Position numbers and translations under genes: made by a program
Assembly: GCA_030528815.1 (NCBI GenBank)
Contig: JAUMYE010000011.1
Span: 1-16,810, forward strand
Length of the DNA: 16,810 nucleotides
Direction of reading: 5' to 3'
Origin: Candidatus Saccharimonadota bacterium
GTDB taxonomy: Bacteria; Patescibacteriota; Saccharimonadia; Saccharimonadales; Saccharimonadaceae
Shown: piece after piece, positions 8,001 through 12,581 of the stretch
How positions within the stretch are numbered: the first letter of the stretch is position 1
Layout of the letters: each line of letters starts with the position of its first letter
The notes under the pieces: generated by a model
Database searches by the model: none
Told to the model about the DNA's origin: nothing
What the model saw: only the letters and a program-made list of their open reading frames with translations

Positions 8001-8872
8001 GGACTTTAACACTCGAAGTCTTTATTAACTACCTTGCCGACGACGTTTTGAACGATTCTCGCTTTGCGGCGCGCATCGACGACGAGACGTCCGAGAAAAT
8101 CCTAAGCGGTCAGAAGACGATTAATGACGCCAAGGCACTACTTGTAGGACCAAACCATTACCGCGCTTTAATTGAGTCGCATTTGCCTTCTGAAGGCGAG
8201 CAGACCTTTGGCTTGATCAAGCATATCAAGGACGAACTTGGCCCAAAGAACAAGGTAGACTATTTCGTAGTCGGCGATTCCGCCATGGCTTACGAGATGG
8301 CGCAGACCTTTGATAGCGAGATGAACTTCATTACGATTCTAACGATGCTATCTATCTTTGCGGTTGTCATCTGGACCTTTAAGTCGTTCCTAGTTTCAAC
8401 CTTGCTGGTCCTCGTGATCCAGAGCGCAGTTTATATCGTGATGTCCTATCTATCTCTCACAGGCTCAGGCATCTACTTTATCGCCTTGATTATCGTTCAG
8501 TCGATTCTCATGGGCGCAACGATTGATTACGCAATTCTCTTCACTTCGTATTACGTCGAGAATCGTAGCTACTTTAAGATGAGTATCAAGGAAGCTCTAA
8601 TCAACACCTATAACAAGTCGATTAGTGCCATCCTAACATCTGCTTCGATTCTAGTTATCGTGACAGCTATCGTCGGTAACTTTGGTACAGCGATCGCAAG
8701 TAAGATTTGTAAGCTAATCTCGCTCGGCACCTTCTGCGCAACGGTTATTATCTTGGTTCTTCTACCGCCGCTTCTAGCCGTTCTAGATAAGTTTATTATC
8801 AAGCGCAAGGCCGAAGCCAGCGAAGAAAAGAGCACCAACAAGCTACTTAGCGCGCTAAAATCTATCCTATAA
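5090..8872 (+). CDS. MMPL/RND-superfamily membrane transporter with repeat-bearing extracytoplasmic loop
   Basis: This 1260-residue protein has the two-fold RND layout. TM1 is at about 12-30, a first loop spans 31-158, and TM2-6 lie at 158-312. A TM7 at 340-356 is followed by a second loop of about 700 residues and five more helices (1078-1235). Both halves keep the MMPL Asp-Tyr membrane motif, SMDYAIMLSTRYR (Asp224) and ATIDYAILFTSYY (Asp1146), expected to relay protons. The family exports lipids, peptides or drugs; substrate unknown. Loop 2 is far longer than usual and carries about six copies of an ~80-residue helical repeat at roughly 456-534, 535-616, 617-650, 805-883, 884-968 and 969-1030, interrupted by a Glu/Lys-rich coiled-coil-like stretch (650-800). 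It is probably controlled by the divergent TetR gene. The start at 5090 gives the expected first helix; there is no Shine-Dalgarno site. Confidence 0.9.
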   Translation: MRKITDFITDHCYAIFAVFLVITGICALLSTKVNINKNIYSYMPVDSETSMALDIMYEEFDYDQTSSYQIMLDDVPAEEKTKIKEEIEAIDGVGSVDYNDSEEYNRDNHTRYAINIDAPADSETANRVYQEIKDKYKEQYKFVAAGQVHDYNGEILNFGVIVIAVSCAMVILLIMSKSWIEPFLFLFVILLAVIVNKGTNIIFPSVSHITDSIAAILQMALSMDYAIMLSTRYRQERSKKDCPDKRTAMRRAMRYSFGAISSSSITTVVGLIVLVFMSFTIGRDMGLVLSKGVVLSLFSIFTSLPALLLLFDKAITKTEKKTLNLKMDWLAKFANGFRKFALPLFLIIFVGGLLLKGNALIQFTASDNNKIKDVFEQTNQIALVYDGKMDDQVTDLCNELDAREDTTRVLCYGNTINKPEKYNEVVPKVNELSDEKIDTEEYLIKAIYYHYYKDVDAHTITLGDFVTFLQQDVFTNKDLSKDISKDTKTEIDRLSNFTNSEKVNRPRSKEDIAQILGVDPAKLDDVYVLYLAQNGVTVKLTMYQFASFVSNEVLTNERYASMITAEQRDSLAKLLLFSNSANTDTPKSSAELAQMFGLSEDQVKQIMVYYGYTSIETPSMNATIEQLVNFALTDENALAELGISSEEASNIKAQIESTKNTITAKKDEALAKYDELNSYIDSKIAELPEEDQEKIKPSLNNIRAELNSKISAAEYAMQREYSYSDIESAANTIESAYNATLAWLDNLETNYPEVFEQLDEETKAEVFAYINQIKTTLSEAHDKINLSDKLAQLKNLYKLYQAKSSEPTMTARELVNFLLSHKDDSRLSGALTPSAIAQLQLVQFIMNNQATPYSAGALAQTFGLDAEKLRLVYALYEYRYVNQPQLSLWTLINFINDTILPNPEYASQLGESEQTKLRTIHSLMHAAAIGVPYNYNSLYNAILPLSGDLDKNMLFLAYLYHGSLYDYDENWTLTLEVFINYLADDVLNDSRFAARIDDETSEKILSGQKTINDAKALLVGPNHYRALIESHLPSEGEQTFGLIKHIKDELGPKNKVDYFVVGDSAMAYEMAQTFDSEMNFITILTMLSIFAVVIWTFKSFLVSTLLVLVIQSAVYIVMSYLSLTGSGIYFIALIIVQSILMGATIDYAILFTSYYVENRSYFKMSIKEALINTYNKSISAILTSASILVIVTAIVGNFGTAIASKICKLISLGTFCATVIILVLLPPLLAVLDKFIIKRKAEASEEKSTNKLLSALKSIL

Positions 8873-8906
8873 AAAATAAGCCCCTTTGGTTAGGGGCTTA
8901 TTTTTT
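8871..8906. terminator. Bidirectional terminator between the transporter and the XRE gene
   Basis: AAAAAATAAGCCCC and GGGGCTTATTTTTT form a 14-bp stem around an 8-base loop, with A- and T-tracts on each side. It serves the plus-strand transporter and the minus-strand XRE operon, overlapping both stop codons. Confidence 0.9.
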
Positions 8907-9099
8907 AGTCTTCCCAGAAGAGCTCGTCTAGAGTCTTTTCTAGAGCCTTACAGATTGCAATACAAAGATTAATGCTTGGGTTGTAGTCACCCTTCTCTAC
9001 GGCATTGATAGTCTGGCGAGAGACGCCGACTGCCTTAGCGAGGTCGTCCTGAGACATGTCCTTGCCAGCGCGTGCGGCCTTTAGCTTTAGATTCTTCAT
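8905..9099 (-). CDS. Small XRE-family transcriptional regulator (HTH_3)
   Basis: The 64-residue protein is almost only a Cro/CI-type helix-turn-helix: AARAGKDMSQDDLAKAVGV (about 8-26), SRQTINAVEKGDYNPS (27-42), then the last helices and the FWED end. This compact YozG-like type commonly sits beside a small membrane protein and regulates that operon. ATG 9099-9097 follows an AAGGAGG site that lies inside the end of the upstream gene; the stop of that gene is only four bases away, so the two are co-translated. The final codons overlap the bidirectional terminator. DNA targets are unknown; autoregulation of the 9655-9683 promoter is the simplest guess. Confidence 0.9.
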   Translation of the reverse strand: MKNLKLKAARAGKDMSQDDLAKAVGVSRQTINAVEKGDYNPSINLCIAICKALEKTLDELFWED

Positions 9100-9103
9100 G
9101 AGG

Positions 9104-9622
9104 CTAATCCTCCTTCTTATCGATAAGCTTCTTGATGCCGAGGTCAGCGACTAGCACTGCAAAGAGAATGCTGCAGAGCAAGTTCATTACTGGGCCCTGA
9201 AGCGCACCGTCTATAACCATTTCACCGTTAATGAAAGCAGCGACAGTTGCGGCAATGTTAATTAGCGAGATGATCGACATAAAGATCATATACTTGCGGA
9301 AGTTCATGTTCATACCAACGTATGCGTCTTTGAAAATTGCGTAGGTCATCTGAACAATAATGCCAAGAATGACGGTTGCAATATAGCCATAGAAGCCAAT
9401 GAAGTGGCCGAGGCCAAACATATGCGCGAGCATGAGTGCGTAGCTTGAAACAATCATGGTATAGAAGCCATAAGTATAAGCCTTGCCACGAGCTTGCTTT
9501 TGGCGCTCGTCATATTTGGTTTTGACTTTCTTGTCTTTGTTAATCTTCGTATTAGCAATAAGGCTAATAAAAATTGCTGCGATAATTGCGAATGTAAATA
9601 TCGCTCCTAGTTGTAGATCCAT
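9104..9622 (-). CDS. Four-helix membrane protein, DUF2178-like, partner of the XRE regulator
   Basis: The 172-residue protein has a TM helix at about 6-23, a charged cytoplasmic stretch with KYDERQKQARGKA (about 40-52), and three more hydrophobic segments (55-72, 76-97, 110-130) plus one at about 145-162. The K-Y-D-E-R-Q signature and XRE linkage are typical of DUF2178-type proteins of unknown function; whether there are four or five helices is uncertain. ATG 9622-9620 follows AAAGGAA, and a strong consensus promoter lies upstream. As first gene of the operon it may sense a membrane state or compound for the regulator, but this is inference. Confidence 0.75.
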   Translation of the reverse strand: MDLQLGAIFTFAIIAAIFISLIANTKINKDKKVKTKYDERQKQARGKAYTYGFYTMIVSSYALMLAHMFGLGHFIGFYGYIATVILGIIVQMTYAIFKDAYVGMNMNFRKYMIFMSIISLINIAATVAAFINGEMVIDGALQGPVMNLLCSILFAVLVADLGIKKLIDKKED

Positions 9623-9654
9623 TTTTAAATTCCTTTGTTAGTGATTATGCTCCT

Positions 9655-9683
9655 ATTGTAGTAAATGAGTTACTTAATGTCAA
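9655..9683 (-). promoter_or_regulatory. Promoter of the membrane protein-XRE operon
   Basis: Minus-strand TTGACA (9683-9678), 17-base spacer, TACAAT (9660-9655). It gives a leader of about 27 bases containing AAAGGAA. Confidence 0.8.
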
Positions 9684-9721
9684 GAATATTTTACATATTG
9701 TTAAACAGACAGGGCTATTCA

Positions 9722-9750
9722 TTGACAAAATAAGCGTTTTAGTGTATAAT
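9722..9750 (+). promoter_or_regulatory. Promoter of the small exported protein gene
   Basis: TTGACA (9722-9727), 17-base spacer, TATAAT (9745-9750): a full consensus promoter, the strongest-looking in the window. It is followed by GGAGAGGA and ATG 9784. Confidence 0.88.
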
Positions 9751-9783
9751 ATACCAAATTAATTATTGGAGAGGATTATCGCG

Positions 9784-9984
9784 ATGAAGATAGTCGAAAA
9801 AGTAGCTCTTTCTCTATTGCTCACTGCTTTCGCTATTGCTACCGTAGGTGTCGTAGCGACCAGTAACCTGTTTGCTAGAGAATCCGATTACAATACTGAT
9901 ATAGTCAATGCTCAAGAGCAGCCTGATACTGAGGACTATAACCAACCAAATACTACTAAGGAAAAAATATTCTTCAAGAGCTAG
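9784..9984 (+). CDS. Small exported or membrane-anchored protein, unknown function
   Basis: This 66-residue protein begins MKIVEKVALSLLLTAFAIAT, a positively charged start plus a hydrophobic stretch to about residue 25, so it is either secreted after cleavage near the ATS-NLFA region or held by one helix. The remaining 40 residues are polar and acidic (Asp, Glu, Asn, Gln, Pro) with no Cys. I do not recognise the family. The start is ATG 9784, nine bases after GAGAGG; a TTG at 9766 overlaps that site and is unlikely. With a perfect promoter and its own terminator it is a strongly expressed single-gene unit, which argues that it is real. Confidence 0.65.
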   Translation: MKIVEKVALSLLLTAFAIATVGVVATSNLFARESDYNTDIVNAQEQPDTEDYNQPNTTKEKIFFKS

Positions 9985-9986
9985 AT

Positions 9987-10017
9987 AAAATATCCTCCAG
10001 TTTTGGAGGATATTTTT
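9987..10017 (+). terminator. Terminator of the small exported protein gene
   Basis: AAAATATCCTCCA and TGGAGGATATTTT form a perfect 13-bp stem around GTTT, ending in a T-run. Its core recurs, inverted and with one base missing, at 11588-11612. Confidence 0.88.
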
Positions 10018-10043
10018 GTTGGCTTAGACTCATCGCTTATAAT
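10016..10043 (+). promoter_or_regulatory. Promoter of the deaminase gene, apparently leaderless
   Basis: TATAAT (10038-10043) ends seven bases before ATG 10051. The best -35 is TTGTTG (10016-10021), 16 bases upstream, inside the T-tract end of the preceding terminator. Confidence 0.6.
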
Positions 10044-10050
10044 TAAAGAG

Positions 10051-10521
10051 ATGTATTCTCAAGAAATTATGAAGCAAGCAATCGCGGAAGCCGAGACAGG
10101 CATTCGCGAAGGTCACGGTGGCCCCTTTGGTGCAGCTGTAGTAAAAGACGGCCAAGTAATTGCGACCGGCCACAACCACGTATTAGCAAATAACGATTCT
10201 ACTTGTCATGGCGAGATTGACGCCATTCGCAAGGCCGAGCAAATCCTTGGAACTTATGATTTATCTGGTTGCCAACTATACACGACGGCCGAACCATGTC
10301 CGATGTGTCTTGCGGCGATTCTCTGGGCAAATATTGGCAAGGTTTATTTTGGCTGCACCAAAGAAGACTGCGAAGAGATTGGTTTCCGCGACCTCGTTTT
10401 TGATAAGCTTCTTGGCGGAAGAGCCAATCTTGAGTTAGATTTCTTGGAAGAAAGAGATCGCGAGCTCTGCCTTCAGGTTTTTGAAGAGTATAAGAATATT
10501 GCAGATAAGACGATTTACTAA
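10051..10521 (+). CDS. Nucleoside/guanine deaminase-like protein (CMP/dCMP deaminase superfamily)
   Basis: The 156-residue protein has the zinc-dependent deaminase signature: THGE-type motif (His53, Glu55) in NDSTCHGEIDAIRKAE, and TTAEPCPMCLAAILWA with Cys83 and Cys86 as the other zinc ligands. The GGPFGAAVVKDG opening, NND loop, FRD segment and aromatic C-terminal end (IY) resemble the small B. subtilis-type guanine deaminase GuaD more than tRNA deaminase TadA. The HGE in place of the usual HAE is shared with some cytosine deaminases, so the base cannot be fixed. It would convert guanine to xanthine or act on a related base in salvage. I start it at ATG 10051, which matches the length of GuaD; the longer TTG frame at 10003 begins within the terminator. 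Its TAA overlaps the ATG of the next gene. Confidence 0.85.
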   Translation: MYSQEIMKQAIAEAETGIREGHGGPFGAAVVKDGQVIATGHNHVLANNDSTCHGEIDAIRKAEQILGTYDLSGCQLYTTAEPCPMCLAAILWANIGKVYFGCTKEDCEEIGFRDLVFDKLLGGRANLELDFLEERDRELCLQVFEEYKNIADKTIY

Positions 10522-11081
10522 TGGACGAAGAAAAGCTACGCGAGTACGAGTTTCTAGATTCTAATCGCATTTTGGCGGGCTATGACAAGATGAATATCGT
10601 GGGCGTTTGCGAAGGCCTGAAACAGGTCACCGAATTGGAAGTCATTGAGTCCAAAGAGACAATCGAAGCCGCAGAACAACTTGTCGAGATTACACTAGAT
10701 GTTCTTGGGCTCGTTTATTACAAAGAGGACAGGAGCGAGCATTTTGCGCCTGATTCGGTTTGCATGCAGTATTATGTCGCGAAGACTTCCGAGGCACTAG
10801 ATAAAATGCGCGAAGCTAATAAGAAGTTTACCAGCGTAGAATATCAAGAAGAAGCCGACCGCGAGCGTGGCAGATTGTTCGGTTTTCCAGAGACAGCGAT
10901 TGAGTATTTCGTAAGCAACCAAGATTCAGGAACCGAAGAAAACCCTTGTGACAACAACCCAAAATACCACTCATACAAGCATAGTCCAGAGCATGCCGAA
11001 GAAGAATACGAGCAGTACGAGAAAAAGATCGAAGAGTTGTTTAGGAAGTATTGCCCGAAGTCGGCGGAAGAGTTCCTATAA
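10521..11081 (+). CDS. Unknown acidic protein co-translated with the deaminase
   Basis: The 186-residue protein is soluble, rich in Glu and Tyr, and mostly predicted helical to the eye. I do not recognise a family. Features that can be seen are an RGRLFGFPETAIEYF stretch at about 116-130 and a charged helical end with HSYKHSPEHAEEEYEQYEKK. There is no signal peptide or membrane helix. Start ATG 10521 shares its A with the deaminase stop (TAATG), so translation is coupled and a related role, perhaps in nucleotide or RNA metabolism, is possible. No terminator follows; the next gene has its own promoter 38 bases downstream. Confidence 0.75.
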   Translation: MDEEKLREYEFLDSNRILAGYDKMNIVGVCEGLKQVTELEVIESKETIEAAEQLVEITLDVLGLVYYKEDRSEHFAPDSVCMQYYVAKTSEALDKMREANKKFTSVEYQEEADRERGRLFGFPETAIEYFVSNQDSGTEENPCDNNPKYHSYKHSPEHAEEEYEQYEKKIEELFRKYCPKSAEEFL

Positions 11082-11118
11082 TAAAGCCGCCCGCTATCCT
11101 ACCTCATCTGTTCTACTA

Positions 11119-11147
11119 TTGACTTTTTAAAGCGTTTATACTATAAT
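11119..11147 (+). promoter_or_regulatory. Promoter of the Cys4 anchored protein gene
   Basis: TTGACT (11119-11124), 17-base spacer, TATAAT (11142-11147), followed by an AGAGG site and ATG 11172. Confidence 0.85.
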
Positions 11148-11171
11148 ATACATAAATAAAGAGGTTTAGAT

Positions 11172-11564
11172 ATGTATAGCAATAAAAGTAGCAGCGGCGG
11201 AGCTGTCGCTGGCGTAATTATCGTAGCGATAATTATCGCTCTCATCGGTACTGCCGTTAGTGGCGCTTCTAATAAGAGCTCGTATAACTCAAGTAATAGC
11301 AAGACACCTAGTAGCACTCAGGTTACTCCGCCAACACCAAAGATAGAAACACCGAAGGTGAAAACGCCAGAACCAGTCGAGTTACCAGAAACCTGGAAAT
11401 GCCAGGATGATACTTCGTACGACAGAAATCCAAACAATGATAATCTTTGTATTAGCAGCAAGGGTACGAGAAAGCACGTTTCCGACTGTGAAGCCGTAAG
11501 GCTTGACCCAGATTATAGCCCGAGCCAAAGAGGCGCCTCTTATTATAACGGCTGCGCTCGCTAG
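11172..11564 (+). CDS. Small membrane-anchored protein with a four-cysteine outer domain
   Basis: This 130-residue protein has a Ser/Gly-rich start, one hydrophobic helix (about 11-31, GAVAGVIIVAIIIALIGTAV), then a Ser/Thr/Pro-rich linker with KTP/ETP repeats (about 44-72) and a short C-terminal domain with Cys77, Cys93, Cys106 and Cys128. The even number and spacing suggest two disulfides outside the cell. I do not recognise the domain; its C-x(n)-D-x-Y-N-x-x-C look recalls small calcium-binding excalibur-like domains, but the match is weak. ATG 11172 follows GAGGTTT. It has a consensus promoter and its own terminator, so it is a single-gene unit. In an epibiotic bacterium a host-contact role would fit, but that is speculation. 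Confidence 0.75.
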   Translation: MYSNKSSSGGAVAGVIIVAIIIALIGTAVSGASNKSSYNSSNSKTPSSTQVTPPTPKIETPKVKTPEPVELPETWKCQDDTSYDRNPNNDNLCISSKGTRKHVSDCEAVRLDPDYSPSQRGASYYNGCAR

Positions 11565-11587
11565 ATATAAAGCAATAATAAGCATTA

Positions 11588-11617
11588 AGTATCCTCAAAA
11601 CTGGAGGATACTTTTTG
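11588..11617 (+). terminator. Terminator of the Cys4 protein gene
   Basis: AGTATCCTC and GAGGATACT form a 9-bp stem around AAAACTG, then TTTTTG. Read on the other strand its core matches the terminator at 9987-10017 but for one missing G. Confidence 0.8.
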
Positions 11618-11723
11618 TCAAGACCGGCTAGCCGTTTGATTTTTCTATATCCGCTGCCACATACTAATTAATAGAAATGGAGGTAAAAACACGAAAAGAT
11701 TCGGAAGCCAAGAATACCCGCCC

Positions 11724-12200
11724 CTACGCCTTCCTTTGCGCATCAATCTCAATCAAGCCCTCAAGCTCTTCTCTACGCTTCGTCATATCTTCTTCACTAA
11801 TCTCAGGAATATCAAGCTCGAGCTCGCGACCTTTCAAATCCGAGACATTAGCCTTTAGCTTAGCCATGACGCATTTGTCACCGCATTCTGGCCAATAAAA
11901 CCACTTATCATAATCCCGGTAGTCATCCGTCTCTTCATTAGCTAACCAGCGCTCGACTTCCCAGTCGCAAGTATGCTCTGGCCAAAAATCTTCCACGATT
12001 CTCTTCTCTGGTCTAAGACCCATAAATTCATGAACAAAATCCGCCAATTCAATTACATATAAATCGCCGCTCTTCGGATCCTGCCAGTAGTAAAGGACCT
12101 TATCTGGCATTATCCATTCATAACCCTCAAAAACCAATCCCAAATCACTGACATGGTAAAACTCGAATATCTTAGCAAATTCTCTTTGAACTAATTCCAT
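11724..12200 (-). CDS. Unknown acidic, Trp-rich soluble protein
   Basis: The 158-residue protein is acidic and unusually rich in aromatic residues (YEWIMPDKVLYYWQDP, VEDFWPEHTCDWEVERW, YDKWFYWPECGDKC). A C-terminal helical stretch is made of Glu/Arg/Lys. No membrane helix is present and I do not recognise a family. I place the start at ATG 12200-12198 because a TATAAT ends exactly six bases before it, the same arrangement as the tetR and MazG-like genes; the longer frame (to 12329) would run through the divergent promoter and into the neighbour gene. It is divergent from the MazG-like gene, 66 bases apart. Confidence 0.6.
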   Translation of the reverse strand: MELVQREFAKIFEFYHVSDLGLVFEGYEWIMPDKVLYYWQDPKSGDLYVIELADFVHEFMGLRPEKRIVEDFWPEHTCDWEVERWLANEETDDYRDYDKWFYWPECGDKCVMAKLKANVSDLKGRELELDIPEISEEDMTKRREELEGLIEIDAQRKA

Positions 12201-12206
12201 AGTTTC

Positions 12207-12234
12207 ATTATACTTCTTGCTAAAATATCCCCAA
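12207..12234 (-). promoter_or_regulatory. Promoter of the Trp-rich protein gene, apparently leaderless
   Basis: Minus-strand TTGGGG (12234-12229), 16-base spacer, TATAAT (12212-12207), then GAAACT and ATG. There is no Shine-Dalgarno site and no room for one. Confidence 0.65.
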
Positions 12235-12254
12235 AAGCACAATAACAAAGGTGC

Positions 12255-12260
12255 TACAAT
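12255..12260 (+). promoter_or_regulatory. -10 box of the MazG-like/GIY-YIG operon, apparently leaderless
   Basis: TACAAT lies six bases before ATG 12267. No convincing -35 is found at 16-18 bases upstream, so this promoter may be weak or need an activator. Confidence 0.45.
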
Positions 12261-12266
12261 CGTAAT

Positions 12267-12581
12267 ATGGAAGAGGCTCAGAAAGTTGTTGCAAAGTTCG
12301 CCGAAGACCGCGATTGGCGCCAGTTTCATACACCAGAAAACCTAGCAAAATCTATCGCGATTGAAGCGGGCGAATTACTTGAATGTTTTCAGTGGAATAA
12401 TGATTGCGATAAAGAGACGATCTGCGACGAACTAGCCGACGTAATGACTTATTGCCTACATATGGCGAATGTTTTAGATGTAAAGCCAGAAGATATAATC
12501 TTATCCAAAATGAAGAAGAATGCCGAAAAATATCCGGTCGAAAAAGCTAAAGGAAACGCTAAGAAATATACAGATCTATGA
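12267..12581 (+). CDS. MazG-like NTP pyrophosphohydrolase (all-alpha NTP-PPase)
   Basis: The 104-residue protein is full length for the small MazG-like/dCTPase (RS21-C6, iMazG) class. It has FAEDRDWRQFHTPENLAKSI, then the metal-binding motifs E33-x-x-E36 (EAGELLE) and E55-x-x-D58 (CDELADVM), and the family ending YPVEKAKGNAKKYTDL. Such enzymes split (d)NTPs to NMP and pyrophosphate using magnesium, either cleaning damaged nucleotides or lowering pools. Its TGA overlaps the ATG of the GIY-YIG/helicase gene (ATGA), so the two are a co-translated unit. The start at 12267 matches the family and lies six bases after a -10 box. The substrate cannot be told from sequence. Confidence 0.9.
   Translation: MEEAQKVVAKFAEDRDWRQFHTPENLAKSIAIEAGELLECFQWNNDCDKETICDELADVMTYCLHMANVLDVKPEDIILSKMKKNAEKYPVEKAKGNAKKYTDL

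Noticed and set aside
12201..12329. Longer start for the Trp-rich minus-strand gene
   Set aside because: The extra residues come from the divergent promoter and from the start of the MazG-like gene read backwards; ATG 12200 has a -10 box at the correct distance.
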